From Acidobacteriota bacterium (GTDB lineage: Bacteria; Acidobacteriota; Terriglobia; Terriglobales; Acidobacteriaceae), in the NCBI GenBank assembly GCA_013285705.1, contig JABDHA010000008.1, forward strand, positions 1-64,000: a DNA stretch of 64,000 bases, read 5' to 3'. Shown piece by piece: positions 1 to 9,345 of the stretch. The position numbers and the translations under genes are program-made. How positions within the stretch are numbered: the stretch's first letter is position 1; each line of letters starts with the position of its first letter. The notes beneath the pieces were generated by a model that ran no database searches, had not been told where the DNA came from, and was given only the letters and a program-made list of their open reading frames with translations.

Positions 1-55
1 CGGACATCTAGATCCAGCGATAGCGTTCATGACATTTTTCGAGCGACCAACCGGA

Positions 56-541
56 CTATTGCCCGGAGTCTACGTGTGCTCCGGTATTGACCCAGCGCCC
101 TTGTCTCTTCTGAAATACTTCGGTTGAACGGCAGTCTAAGGACTCCTGTTTGCCATCCGTTTCCATCGTGATTTGCACCAGCGAATAGAGCACTGCTACG
201 TCACCGAAGTCTTGGATCTCGGTTCTGGGAAAAGTAAGCCGCACAAGCTTTCCGTTGTGACGCGCAAAAGCTTCAGCTCCCGCGAGGAATTCATATCGAT
301 TCTGCCAATGCTCCTCGTTTGGATTGATAGTGAGAAAATCGCCCCCAATCGATTGCTGAAGCTGAGTCTGGTCGCTACGGAAGTAGCTTTCCCATATCCT
401 TTGGCGTACTTTCAACAGCTCTTGCCTGACAGCTGGGGTGGGAGCTGTTTGGGCATACGCGGAGCCGCAATGGCTCATGATGCTCCATGCCACCAACAAT
501 ACAAGCCAGCCACTGCCGGAGATGCTCTGTATGAGTCTCAT
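56..541 (-). CDS. Secreted NTF2-like (DUF4440/SnoaL-type) protein
   Basis: A short exported protein of about 160 residues. The first 30 residues form a signal peptide ending near AYAQ. The rest fits the NTF2/DUF4440 fold: an N-terminal helix (RQRIWESYFRSD), a middle section on starting conditions (GGDFLTINP), and a C-terminal strand pair (RSTEVFQKRQGRWVNTGAH), where the W-x-hydrophobic-H/S pattern is usual for this family. The ATG at 541 was chosen over a start 33 bases upstream because it puts the signal sequence at the N-terminus and begins one base after the stop of the upstream flavin oxidoreductase remnant. The fold often serves as a small-ligand pocket or a scaffold, so no specific reaction can be assigned. 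Confidence 0.75.
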   Translation of the reverse strand: MRLIQSISGSGWLVLLVAWSIMSHCGSAYAQTAPTPAVRQELLKVRQRIWESYFRSDQTQLQQSIGGDFLTINPNEEHWQNRYEFLAGAEAFARHNGKLVRLTFPRTEIQDFGDVAVLYSLVQITMETDGKQESLDCRSTEVFQKRQGRWVNTGAHVDSGQ

Positions 542-542
542 A

Positions 543-1289
543 TCAGTTCGCTGGGACCTCCTTCCGGGTTTCATTCTTTACAAGAGGCGCCACTTTAGTT
601 CCAAGAAGCTCGATGGCATGCATTCTCATGCGGTGTGGTAAAGATGCAATACTCATTTGAAAAGACAATCGCGAGATTCCGCCTAGCACGTCATCGTAAG
701 TGAGGATTTTCTCCACCACTCTCTCAGGGTCGCTCACCAAAAACGCACCTGTATCACCGCGGGCAGCTTCAAAATACCTCCGAGTCACCGGAGGCCAGCC
801 CCGCTCTCTCCCGATCTCCGTGAACGACTGAGCGTAACCTGGGAAAAACTCGTCGGCTGCCTGTTGGTCCGTGTCTGCTACATATCCGAGAGCGTGGATA
901 CCCACGCGCACGGATTCGGCCGGGTGTCCTGCCTTCTCGGCCTCTTGGCGATAAAGATCAATTAGAGGGCGAAAACGGTGAGGTTGTCCCCCAATGATCG
1001 CCACCATCAAGGGAAGCCCTAGCTGGCCGGCGCGCGCGAAGGACGCTGCCGTGCCGCCCACTCCCAACCAGATCGGAAGAACAGGTTGTGAAGGACGTTG
1101 ATAAACAGACTGCCCATCGAGGGGAGCGCGGAAACGACCCGACCAGTGAATTCGTGCGTTCTGACGCAGTTGCAGGAGTAAGCCAAGTTTTTCGGCAAAC
1201 AAGGCGTCGTAGTCTTTGAGCTCAAGTCCAAACAACGGAAAGGCCTCAGTAAATGACCCGCGGCAGCTGAGAAGGTGAAGCTGGCGCAC
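543..1289 (-). pseudogene. N-truncated LLM-class flavin-dependent oxidoreductase
   Basis: Remnant of a luciferase-like (LLM) flavin monooxygenase. The retained 240 residues start at the RGSFTEAFPLFGL motif, which in full-length members (about 340 residues) lies near residue 100. They continue through the PIWLGVGGT, GLPLMVAIIGG and YVADTDQQAADEFF segments to a normal C-terminus. The N-terminal third, with the first barrel strands and part of the flavin/substrate site, is missing. The first nine residues from a GTG at 1289 do not look like the family. The break lies about 1262-1290, right beside the 3' end of the IPT/Gly-Ser protein gene, so a deletion or insertion fused the two loci. It is unlikely to be catalytically active. 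Confidence 0.8.
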
Positions 1290-1308
1290 CCGCTGATTAC
1301 CTTCGTTC

Positions 1309-2517
1309 TCAATTACAGGCCGGGGCAGTGTTGTAGTTCACGCAGCCTGACGTCTGATTGCCAATCGTCCAGACCGCGGACACGTTGGGTGTATTGGCTC
1401 GGTGAATGAAGTAGTAGAGATAGCCAAAGCTACCGCCACCTAAGGTCGTCGTCGAACCAACGTCATTGAGCTGGTCGGTCCATTGGACTGGGTCGCAGTT
1501 CGAATTCCAGAACATTTGCGACTGCAACACTCCGGTCACCGGCTGGGTGGATGAAATCTTCATCGCCTGATATTGCTGGCCTCCGGTCGTATACATGCAG
1601 GCATTCCAATTGACAGTCTTACCCGACGAGGTTGAAACCACGGGGACGGTGGCGGTTGAGGACGTATTGGAATCGTCATAGGCTTCAACCTGAAGTTTGT
1701 GCGAGCCAGAAGATAGAGCCAAATTCAGGTTGATGGAAGTATCCGGATTTCTGTCGTACCACAACATGTTGCCCGAGTCGAAGATACCCCAAAATGTGAC
1801 ACTGCCGTCGGTCTGGCTGGTCTGTTGCGCGGTGGCTGCGATGGTCACCGCGCCGTTCACCGACTGGCTGGACGAGGGAGACGTGACCTTCACTAACAAA
1901 TCCGATCCAGCGGGACTTGTAGTCGATCCGCCAGAAGAACCGGAGCCGGAGCCGGAACCAGAGCCGGAACCCGTGCCACTGCCGGTGCCCGAACCTGAAC
2001 CGGAGCCCGAGCCGGGAGCGCACATATAGCAACCAGAAGAGCCGCCAGAGCCTGAACCGGAGCCAGAGCCCGAACCAGAGCCGCTGCCAGAACCCGAACC
2101 AGATCCCGATCCCGAACCAGAGCCCGTGCCTGAACCAGTACCTGAACCGGAGCCGGAGCCAGAACCAGCCGCCAGCACGTAGAGATTGCTTGGGGCTGAA
2201 TTGCTCTGCGTCGAATAATTGGCGACTTCTACCTGCACTGTACCTGGATTGAGGACGTCGCCTGAATACACTCCGGCCATGAGAAGGTTGGCGTTGATGA
2301 AGTACGTCTGCAGCGTCTGAACTCCACTGGAAGTGACAAGTTCTACCTTCGATTCAGAATTGAAATTGGATCCGCCAACCGTCAATACGAACCCGCCGCT
2401 CCCAGCTTGAACACTGGAGGGCGAAAGACCTGTGATTGTCTGACCAATTGCTAGGCTTGTGCAAGACAAACCGGCGAGGAGGCACACAAGGAGATGGGTG
2501 CGGGGGGGATACGACAT
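1309..2517 (-). CDS. Secreted IPT/TIG-domain protein with long Gly-Ser repeat linker
   Basis: An exported protein of about 402 residues. The ATG at 2517 is preceded by GGAGG at an 8-base spacing, and a signal peptide ends at AIGQ. Residues about 27-115 form an IPT/TIG-like immunoglobulin fold ([22 protein letters not shown]). A low-complexity region made almost only of alternating Gly and Ser follows, interrupted once by a cysteine-containing CYMCAPG island. The C-terminal 200 residues start with a bacterial Ig-like section ([20 protein letters not shown]) and end in a domain I do not recognise, with three cysteines. It is probably a cell-surface or extracellular protein whose two folded ends are held apart by a flexible tether. 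Its ligand is unknown. Confidence 0.7.
   Translation of the reverse strand: MSYPPRTHLLVCLLAGLSCTSLAIGQTITGLSPSSVQAGSGGFVLTVGGSNFNSESKVELVTSSGVQTLQTYFINANLLMAGVYSGDVLNPGTVQVEVANYSTQSNSAPSNLYVLAAGSGSGSGSGTGSGTGSGSGSGSGSGSGSGSGSGSGSGSGSGGSSGCYMCAPGSGSGSGSGTGSGTGSGSGSGSGSGSSGGSTTSPAGSDLLVKVTSPSSSQSVNGAVTIAATAQQTSQTDGSVTFWGIFDSGNMLWYDRNPDTSINLNLALSSGSHKLQVEAYDDSNTSSTATVPVVSTSSGKTVNWNACMYTTGGQQYQAMKISSTQPVTGVLQSQMFWNSNCDPVQWTDQLNDVGSTTTLGGGSFGYLYYFIHRANTPNVSAVWTIGNQTSGCVNYNTAPACN
1930..2167. repeat. Hexanucleotide minisatellite encoding the Gly-Ser linker
   Basis: On the plus strand the region reads as variants of the six-base unit GAACCG/GAGCCG/GAGCCC, giving (Ser-Gly)n on the coding minus strand. 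The array has two blocks, about 1936-2016 and 2044-2167, separated by the segment coding for the [10 protein letters not shown] island. Units differ at synonymous positions, which suggests length is selected at protein level, while the arrangement is prone to slippage. Confidence 0.85.
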
Positions 2518-2578
2518 GAAGATTTCCTCCACCTGAAAAAACAGGATGTTCATTACGCGAATTGCACTTCACCTATTT

Positions 2579-2611
2579 AAGCACTGTCTCATGGCTTTGA
2601 AGCACTGTCTC
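2579..2611. promoter_or_regulatory. Operator-like direct repeat upstream of the IPT protein gene
   Basis: AAGCACTGTCTC occurs twice, at 2579-2590 and 2600-2611. The starts are exactly 21 bases apart, about two helical turns. The pair lies about 60-95 bases upstream of the ATG at 2517. A related copy (AGCACTGTCT, 8721-8730) lies upstream of the next secreted minus-strand gene, at 8630. Same-face spacing is typical of a dimeric activator or repressor site. The cognate regulator is unknown. Confidence 0.35.
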
Positions 2612-3141
2612 GCGGTTGGTTACTAGTAGTTACTAAAGTAATACATACTCACACAAAATACGCTGCAATCAGCGTGATTGGCTTGGGTCCAGTTCTTCTC
2701 GTTCGAGGTCTCTCTCCATACGCCTCCGTCTGGTAAGAACCAAGGTCGGTCAGTGTCAATACGGTGCCGTATGGTAACAATTGTTCGTCGCAGCGAGTTG
2801 GACTACCCGGTCAGGAATCGCGATCCACGCCGCTAATCATTCGACGACGGAGAGTCTGAAGCATGCTATGTGGACGCATTACCAAATCCATGTAGCCGTC
2901 CACTCTTATGCGAAGTATGCCTTATCAAGAAATGAGAACACCACGCCACAGTCAGCTCCAGGTTTACCAGGAATCTGGAATTCAACTGCCGAGTTCCAGG
3001 CGGCCAGAAGTTGGGGTCCTGCGACATCGGTGCGCGATGCTCGCGATAATGGATTCCGTCATCGAAAAAGCAAGCCTTTCGGCTTCCGAGCCGGAATCTG
3101 GGTGCACCCAAAATCGGAGACGGTCGAAGGAGCCACTTTTT
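2612..3141. other. Intergenic stretch with no recognisable gene
   Basis: About 530 bases between the repeat pair upstream of the IPT gene and the start of the integrase relic. Open frames overlap one another on both strands, none gives a recognisable protein, and I see no RNA gene or terminator hairpin. It may hold the promoter of the IPT gene and decayed DNA from the integrase insertion. Confidence 0.4.
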
Positions 3142-3610
3142 ATGCCAGTAACAAAACCGCCACTGAAATCCCCCAGTCCGTCTCCGATCCTTACAATCCC
3201 TGAACTGGAGCATGCCAAGGCGGCCGCGCTCGGTACGCTCGTCTCTTTGCATTCTCGCCGTGCCTACAATAATGCCATCGACAGTTCATCGCCTGGTATT
3301 GCTCTGAGCCGCGACTTGGATTCAACCGCGTAGTCGTGTTGCGATATCGCTCATTCCTCGAATCTCTTTCGTTGTCTGCTGCTCTGGACAGCAGTATGCC
3401 AAGCGGATCGGCATTGACCATCTCGCGCCGCATGATCTTCGTCGTACATGCGCCCGCTTGTGTCTTGGCGCAGGAGGTGAACTCGAACAAATTCAGTTTC
3501 TTCTCGGTCACGCGTCCGTGCAAACGACGGAACGATACATCGGATGCCGGCAGAAGTTCAAAGAAGCAGTCAATGATCGCTTTCGAATCTCACTCGCAAA
3601 CACGGCATGA
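3142..3610 (+). pseudogene. Broken tyrosine recombinase (integrase) with internal deletion
   Basis: Starts at an ATG with a GAAGGAG ribosome site 10 bases upstream. The first frame carries a recombinase N-terminal part (ELEHAKAAALGTLVSLHSRR, then AYNNAID). At about 3280-3290 the reading shifts frame and continues as FIAWYCSEPRLGFNRVV and LRYRSFLESLSLSA. Most of the catalytic domain is then missing. The third section ends with HDLRRTCARL, the LLGHAS box and TTERYIG, followed by a stop at 3608. The box II H-x-x-R, the late His and the nucleophile Tyr are visible, but the first catalytic Arg region is deleted, so the enzyme is dead. It marks an old integration event. Confidence 0.8.
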
Positions 3611-4048
3611 TAATCCGGTTTATCGCATGGAAATAGGAGCGAATAAAGCCTTCGGGTATTCAGGCTGGTAGCGCTTGCCTATTTGATCAAGGCGTGTATC
3701 TGCAGAAAGATGAAAGAGAGCACGACCATCAGCGTGAGTTGCCGATCGCACGAGCCGTTCATCCATCAGTTGCCACTTTGGAGTGCTGAATGGAATCAAT
3801 TCTGCCACCCAGTGCAACACTATGCTGCCATCTGGGGCACTGGAATGCTGCCACCGGCAGTTCGAGAGAATGCGCAGCATCATCCACGCCGGAGGCGTGC
3901 GGAAATGTTGATCAACCAGTAATTGCCGAGTAGCCGGTAATTCGACCAGAACCAGAATTTTCACACCTGACGGCTCGATGAGCGCTTCGGCGATTATGCA
4001 TAAAATGACGCCGACTTCGCACGCGTATCCACTCTGCTGAATGCCAAT
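3611..4048. other. Intergenic stretch between integrase relic and sensor kinase
   Basis: No convincing gene. A 114-codon minus-strand frame (3620-3964) begins with GTG and lacks a good ribosome site or any recognisable motif. It is treated as chance or relic sequence. The end of the kinase gene lies at 4049. No clear terminator stem was seen. Confidence 0.35.
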
Positions 4049-7000
4049 TCACGCGGCATCCACGGGAGGGTTCGTTTCCGCGGGAGCCGCTGGCAAGGTG
4101 AAGAGGAACGTCGCTCCACCCCCGCCGTCGCCGTTGGCCCAGATCCGGCCGCCTTGCGATTCGATGATCGACTTACTGATTGCCAGGCCCATGCCGCTGC
4201 CTTGCGGCTTCGTCGTAAAGAATGCGTCGAATATCTGGTCGACCTTGCCTACGGGCAGCCCGGGCCCCGTATCATCAATAGAAATTTGGATCTGGCCGTC
4301 CGCATCCGATTTCGACTTCACCGTAAGCGCTCCGCCGGTCTCCTTCATCGCCTCGATACCATTGAGCATGAGGTTCATCAGTACCTGCTGCAGTTGCACC
4401 CGGTCCGCCGTGATTTTGGGAAGATCGGCGGCCAGGTCCGTACGAATCGAAACGGCATACTCGTTGGCTTCGCCCCGCAACAGCAGAACCATTTCCCCGA
4501 TGACCTCATTCATCGCGACCAACTCTCGTTTGGGAGAAGACTTCTTGTACAACGATCGCAGACGGTTGATGATTTCCGACGCAAGGGTGCCCGCTTCGAC
4601 GATTCTTTCCGTCCCTTTGCGAACTTCCGTCAGCTCGGGCGGGTCGTGCTGAAGCCATCGCAAAGATGCCTTGGCATTAGCGGTTGTGACCTGGATGGGC
4701 TGTGCGAGCTCGTGCGAGATCGAGGCGACCAGTTCTCCCATCGTGCTGACCCGATTGGTGTGCGCAAGTTCTGCCTGTAGCTCTTCCGCACGCTTGCGAT
4801 CTTGAATATCGGTCGCCGCACCATACCATTTCACGACCTTTCCTCGCTTGTCCCGCAGCGGCACGGCGCGGCACAAAAACCACCGATACTCCCCGCCGGA
4901 GCTGCGGAGGCGCATCTCCTCCTCGTATGGCTCGCCACTGGCCAAGCTCGCGCTCCATCGTCGCATAACTCGATCCATATCTTCGGGATGAACAGCAGTT
5001 TTCTCGAATCGCTCCGCGTTTCCCAAATGCGACAGGCCAGTATATTCAACCCAGCGTCGATTCCGAAATTGAACGGCCCCGTCGGGTCCAAGGATCAACG
5101 CCATCGCCGGAATGGTCTCAATGGCTTCGCGAAGTTTTCTTTCCTCCCGCCACAATCGTTGCACTCGGAGTTGATGCAGCCCCCAAAGGAGTGCCAGAAA
5201 CGCAGCGATGCACGACAAGAGGAACCAGTAAGTTTGATAGTAGGCTGGGGCGACGTTCAAAGCGATCGCAGTTTCTGGCCCGTTCCACAGCCCCGCGCTG
5301 TTGCTGGCGACTAGCCGGAATCGATAGGAGCCTGGCCCAAGGTTCGTGTAAACGGCTTCTCGCGCTGCAACCGGCTGGCTCCAGCTACTGTCGAAACCTT
5401 CGAGAAAATATCGAAAGCGAACCCGCTCGGGCACCGCGAGGCTCAGGCCCGTGTACTCAAATGTGATTCGCCTGGGAGATGGAGGAATTTGAACGAAGGC
5501 GGCGAGGTTCGCGGTGTTGTTATCGGCGGTGATCGCCTCGATGTGAGGCAGCGCGGGAACTGAATTGTCATTGATCCGGGATGGATTAACAACCGACAAG
5601 CCGCTGCTGAGTGAAAACCAGATCCTGCCCGCCGAATCCGAGACCACTGATCGGCTCCGCTTCACTCCTTCAGTGCTCTCGAGACCATCGGCCTCGTCAT
5701 ACTCGCGAACATCGACTGCTTTCACAAGACCACTTAGCAGTTTGTCGCGTGGAACGCGCAAAACATGATCGGAGGTCGCGATCCACAACCAGCCGTTCTT
5801 GTCTTCTTCAATGCCGAGTATTGGTGCTTGCAGGGACTCTGGTACTTCGCGGGGTACATGCACATGCCCATCACTGATGTAAGCGAGACCTTCGGCCGTT
5901 CCTATCCACAGGATTCTCGTTGAATCCTGCAGGAGGCAGTTGACATCCTCGGAGGGTAATCCGTCTTTGCCGGTATAGGTTCGCCACCTCTTAAGGGACA
6001 TGGCACTGACGCCCTGCGGGGTCCCGAACCACATTGTTCCGTCAGGGCCCTCGGCAATCGACGAGATTGTGTTCGCTGTTAACCCGTCTGTAGTCGTGTA
6101 ATTTGTGAAATGGCCGTTCTTTAGCTCACTTACACCACGATTGAGTGTCCCGGACCAGACGGTACCATCACGACTCCGATAAACCGCGTACACCCTGTTT
6201 TGTGCGAGGCCGTCTGCCTGCGTGTAGGTCTTGGTTGTAACCGAATTGCCGGAGTAGCGCAGATGGGTAAGTCCACCCTGTTGTCGTCCCACCCAGACAT
6301 CATCCTTGCCGGTTCCGGTAATGGAGTAGACGACATCGTTGGCGATCCCATCGGCATTGACAACCCCACTTTTTCCTTCCTTTAGCCATCGCAAACCACC
6401 CTGAATGGGCGCAACCCAGGTGCGGCCGCCGGAATCAACGTGCAATGGTCCCATGCTCTGCGATTTCAAATTGGGAAGAGAGTACGTAACGAAGGCACTG
6501 TCTCGTAATCGCTCGAGGCCACGCGCGCTACCGATCCATATGCTTCCCTCCCGATCTTCGAAGAGCGCAGCTACCGGTCCAGTGGTTTCGTAAGCATTCA
6601 GTAAAGAAACCCCATTCGCGTTGTACCGGAACAGTCCGCGACTCGTGCCAACCCAGATGTTCGAGTCCCGGTCGCGAAGAATGGAAAGTACGTCGAAATT
6701 GCGAAGAGATGACGGTACACCTGCCGAAGTAAGCTCTGTTCCATTCCAGCGCAGCACACCCTTCTCCGTTCCGACCCACATTTCCGAGTTTTGAAGAGGA
6801 AGAAGGCAGTGAATGTTCGTATCAACTCGCCCATTCAAGGCGCTCGAAACGCGGCCTTCCTTGAGATAGAAGAGCCCTCGGCGCTCCGTGCCAAGCCAAA
6901 TCTTTCCATCGGCAGTCTGCGCCATGGAGATCACCACCGAGGTGGGCGCCGCCAGACGATCAAACCAACTGAAGGGGGTTGCTCGCTGGTCAGGAGCTTC

Positions 7001-7561
7001 GCCGTTCGCGACTCTTGCAGCGTCGGCGAGAAGAGTTGCGGACGACAGGGTTCGAAATCGGTTGTCACTGTATGTGACAGTTCCCTCAGCTAATGATGAG
7101 AGCAAAACCGCACCCGACGTCCCCTGTGCCATTGCCGTTGTGCCGTTCTCAGCCTCGCCGCGGATAAGCTCGAAGCCTCCATTCTGGTAACGAAAGACCT
7201 GGGTGTTTTGCAGCAGGATCCAGAGGTTATCGCTTGCGTCAACCACGAGTGTTCGCACAGGACCAATCTGGATTGGATTAGGGTGGGCCCGCTCGAACTG
7301 GTGAAAATTCAAACCGTCGAAACGAACAAGGCCTTTATCTGTCCCGATCCAGAGATAGCCATCGGAAGTCTGTGCGATGGCCGTTATAGATCCGCCCGGC
7401 AAACCTCTCTCAGTTCCCCACGAGTCGTGGAGATATTGCGACACGGTCCGGGTGGGATCGAGCGCAAACGCCGAAGCAGCGAACCAGAGAACCGCGAGTC
7501 CGGCAATGGCACACCTGAGTAGCCAGCGCCGTCCAAGATCGTCCTCACGGAAGGTATTCAA
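4049..7561 (-). CDS. Beta-propeller sensor histidine kinase (Reg_prop/Y_Y_Y/PAS/HisKA/HATPase)
   Basis: A large one-component-style membrane sensor kinase without a receiver or DNA-binding domain. Counting from TTG at 7561: signal segment 13-33; about a dozen two-component propeller repeats (DGYLWIGT, SNIWVGTSRG and similar) 45-680; Y_Y_Y domain about 700-772 (LGPGSYRFRLVASNSAG); a transmembrane helix about 777-800; PAS with PAC 808-925; HisKA with the phosphoacceptor His950 in SISHELAQP; and HATPase with the N-box Asn1067, DDTGPGLP and FFTTKPQGSGMGLA. No ATG lies in frame at the 5' end. TTG codons at 7615 and 7561 are possible, and 7561 is preferred because it overlaps the lipoprotein gene by only 17 bases. 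By family analogy the propeller senses an extracellular glycan. The partner response regulator is not in the window. Confidence 0.85.
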   Translation of the reverse strand: MNTFREDDLGRRWLLRCAIAGLAVLWFAASAFALDPTRTVSQYLHDSWGTERGLPGGSITAIAQTSDGYLWIGTDKGLVRFDGLNFHQFERAHPNPIQIGPVRTLVVDASDNLWILLQNTQVFRYQNGGFELIRGEAENGTTAMAQGTSGAVLLSSLAEGTVTYSDNRFRTLSSATLLADAARVANGEAPDQRATPFSWFDRLAAPTSVVISMAQTADGKIWLGTERRGLFYLKEGRVSSALNGRVDTNIHCLLPLQNSEMWVGTEKGVLRWNGTELTSAGVPSSLRNFDVLSILRDRDSNIWVGTSRGLFRYNANGVSLLNAYETTGPVAALFEDREGSIWIGSARGLERLRDSAFVTYSLPNLKSQSMGPLHVDSGGRTWVAPIQGGLRWLKEGKSGVVNADGIANDVVYSITGTGKDDVWVGRQQGGLTHLRYSGNSVTTKTYTQADGLAQNRVYAVYRSRDGTVWSGTLNRGVSELKNGHFTNYTTTDGLTANTISSIAEGPDGTMWFGTPQGVSAMSLKRWRTYTGKDGLPSEDVNCLLQDSTRILWIGTAEGLAYISDGHVHVPREVPESLQAPILGIEEDKNGWLWIATSDHVLRVPRDKLLSGLVKAVDVREYDEADGLESTEGVKRSRSVVSDSAGRIWFSLSSGLSVVNPSRINDNSVPALPHIEAITADNNTANLAAFVQIPPSPRRITFEYTGLSLAVPERVRFRYFLEGFDSSWSQPVAAREAVYTNLGPGSYRFRLVASNSAGLWNGPETAIALNVAPAYYQTYWFLLSCIAAFLALLWGLHQLRVQRLWREERKLREAIETIPAMALILGPDGAVQFRNRRWVEYTGLSHLGNAERFEKTAVHPEDMDRVMRRWSASLASGEPYEEEMRLRSSGGEYRWFLCRAVPLRDKRGKVVKWYGAATDIQDRKRAEELQAELAHTNRVSTMGELVASISHELAQPIQVTTANAKASLRWLQHDPPELTEVRKGTERIVEAGTLASEIINRLRSLYKKSSPKRELVAMNEVIGEMVLLLRGEANEYAVSIRTDLAADLPKITADRVQLQQVLMNLMLNGIEAMKETGGALTVKSKSDADGQIQISIDDTGPGLPVGKVDQIFDAFFTTKPQGSGMGLAISKSIIESQGGRIWANGDGGGGATFLFTLPAAPAETNPPVDAA

Positions 7562-8630
7562 ACTTCTCAACCACAACCTCGCTTGGCTTCTGCATAGGAT
7601 TTTTGTAGCTCGCAACGACGTAAAAGATCAGACGGAGCATTGCCTTACCCGCTACCGGGATGCCAGACGTGAACTCATGTTGAGAAACGAGTTGCGCTCC
7701 GGCACCAGCAGATCTTCCACGAAAGGTCTTGAAAGTTGCATGTCCAGATTCCCAGTGCAGGACATACGTCAAGGTGCCTGAAGGCGCCGCAAAAAGGAAT
7801 AGATTTCCAGGAATGTAGAACGGTTGAATTATGTATCGTGCATTGTTCTTATTCGCAGCGCTACCCCAGCCATTGACCTCTACGTCCATCTCGCGAAAGT
7901 GCTGCTCGCTGGCCGGGTCGTCGAAGGTAAACATACTGAAGGCCGCGGCGGGTTCTAAGTGAGAAGTATCACGCACAGTTACTGAATACGTGCCGTACCC
8001 GAGACTGCGATTTAAGAATATTTCCGCACACGACCACCTCCCCGATTTCTTCTTGATCTGCATGTGGAGCGCCCCGCTCGCATCGGTCCATGCATTTTCA
8101 GGATCGTAGAGGTTGTCCGTGCCTCCCTTGTCACTTTCAATCATGCGAACACCCCAATCATAGCCGCTGAATTTCAGCGATCCGGTCGGGGCAAATTGCG
8201 GCGTTCCAACGCCCTTCACAATCGTCACGAGAGCAACGGAGCCGCCTTGGGTCGGAGCTACACCCAACTCGGGCAGCGGATGATAATCCGGCTCCACCAA
8301 TAACACGGCATACTCAAATCCCAGATGAGTTTCCGTGCTCCACGTCGAGTCTGCATTGATGGGAACAAAGGGATGTTCAGGCCAGGGCTGCACCCACCAC
8401 GTCCCGCTGTGCGCATAAATAACAATCTGCTGCTTTGGTCGAGTGTTTCTTACCCGACCAGAGATCGTGTCGACTCTTTCTCGTCCACCCTGCGCCGCCG
8501 GCGGAATATGGGTGAACTCGATCGAAGGTCCGGAATCGGCTTTATGCGATTGGCAGCTATTCAGCACAATGCAGAGAATCAGCAGTAGGGATCGCTGCAA
8601 GAGAACTTGGACCAACAGTCGAGGTTGCAT
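7545..8630 (-). CDS. GH16-like (concanavalin-fold) secreted lipoprotein
   Basis: The ATG at 8630 gives a hydrophobic leader ending in the lipobox LNSC, so the mature protein is probably lipid-anchored. Earlier in-frame starts (8675, 8744) would put 15-38 residues before the leader. Residues about 30-140 look like a carbohydrate-binding or Ig-like section (VDTISGRVRN, HSGTWWVQPWPEHPF). The C-terminal part resembles the family 16 laminarinase/concanavalin fold, with FSMFTFDD, HFREMDVEVNGWG and YVLHWESG. The E-x-D-x-E catalytic triad of true GH16 enzymes is seen only as EMDVEV, so activity is possible but not certain. It shares 17-71 bases with the start of the downstream propeller kinase, which implies co-transcription. 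The lipoprotein may bind or release the glycan the kinase senses. Confidence 0.6.
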   Translation of the reverse strand: MQPRLLVQVLLQRSLLLILCIVLNSCQSHKADSGPSIEFTHIPPAAQGGRERVDTISGRVRNTRPKQQIVIYAHSGTWWVQPWPEHPFVPINADSTWSTETHLGFEYAVLLVEPDYHPLPELGVAPTQGGSVALVTIVKGVGTPQFAPTGSLKFSGYDWGVRMIESDKGGTDNLYDPENAWTDASGALHMQIKKKSGRWSCAEIFLNRSLGYGTYSVTVRDTSHLEPAAAFSMFTFDDPASEQHFREMDVEVNGWGSAANKNNARYIIQPFYIPGNLFLFAAPSGTLTYVLHWESGHATFKTFRGRSAGAGAQLVSQHEFTSGIPVAGKAMLRLIFYVVASYKNPMQKPSEVVVEKFEYLP

Positions 8631-8744
8631 GTGACGCCATCCCCTGATGAAGCCGGAACATGAAATCCTCCTCATGTAATGAAGGGTCTCCGGCGCCTGT
8701 TCCGGGGAATCTATCATGCAGCACTGTCTTTCGAATACACCCAT

Positions 8745-9067
8745 CAGTTCAGCTGCATGTCAGCTGCAGTGGGAATTTACCTCGCCAAACACCTAAGCGT
8801 AGAACTCGTTGAAATAACAGGGCATGAAAATCTGTGCGACCTGGCATCGGTGCCCGAATGTTGGTAGAAGTGAACTAAAACGTTACAACAGCACCTGACC
8901 CAAAACCGAACACTCGACCCTTTGAACTTGAGAGTTCGCGATCTGCCCCCATTGTAACGGAAACCTGGGCCCCTCCATCTGCGAGGTGATCGAACGCTAC
9001 CCCCATAGAGCCGCGGTGAGTGGATGAGTGGCTATACGGAAGGTTTCCTGTTAATTGGCGACTTCAG
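8745..9067. other. Intergenic stretch upstream of the lipoprotein gene
   Basis: No gene is recognised. The near end (8721-8730) holds an AGCACTGTCT motif shared with the region upstream of the IPT gene. The far end borders the SRAP relic. The stretch presumably contains the promoter for the minus-strand lipoprotein-kinase pair. Confidence 0.35.
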
Positions 9068-9345
9068 GGCAAAGTCGATGCCAAAACAAAGCTGCATTGG
9101 ATATTCGCCATGAAGGATGAGGAACCGTTTGCGCTTGCGGGCGTGTAACGGCACTGGCGTTCACCAAATCGCGGATCCGAGATGGCCACCTCCGCGACTA
9201 TCACGACTGAACCAAATAAGTTGCTTGCAGAAAAGACCGATGATGACCGGATGCCAGTCATCGTCAAGCGCCAGGACTATGAGAAATGGATCGAGCCCGG
9301 CGACGAAGCACGACCGCCCATCGATCGAATCCGGCCAATCGTCAA
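9068..9345 (+). pseudogene. SRAP (SOS-response-associated peptidase, YedK/HMCES) remnant, copy 1
   Basis: Translation from 9068 gives GKVDAKTK, then FAMKDEEPFALAGV followed by an in-frame TAA. It continues through ATITTEPNKLL and DRMPVIVKRQDYEKW to DEARPPIDRIRPI. These match the middle and late part of SRAP proteins, which cap abasic sites in single-stranded DNA. The N-terminus with the catalytic Cys2 is absent, and the C-terminal tail present in copy 2 is missing, apparently by a deletion of about 188 bases. The relic is non-functional and converges on the nuclease gene. Confidence 0.8.

Noticed and set aside
1936-2167. Possible CRISPR or PPE-type repeat array
   Set aside because: The repeats are a six-base coding minisatellite for Gly-Ser, with no spacers or dyad-symmetric repeats.
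2781-3333. Overlapping plus and minus frames of 80-140 codons before the integrase relic
   Set aside because: Several frames of similar length on both strands, none with a ribosome site plus recognisable motifs. Only the part from 3142 matches a recombinase.
3620-3964. 114-codon minus-strand frame
   Set aside because: GTG start, no good ribosome site, no family resemblance, and an equally long opposite frame.
4041-4780. Long plus-strand frames opposite the 3' end of the sensor kinase
   Set aside because: Mirror frames of the GC-rich kinase gene; the minus strand has a full HisKA/HATPase domain here.
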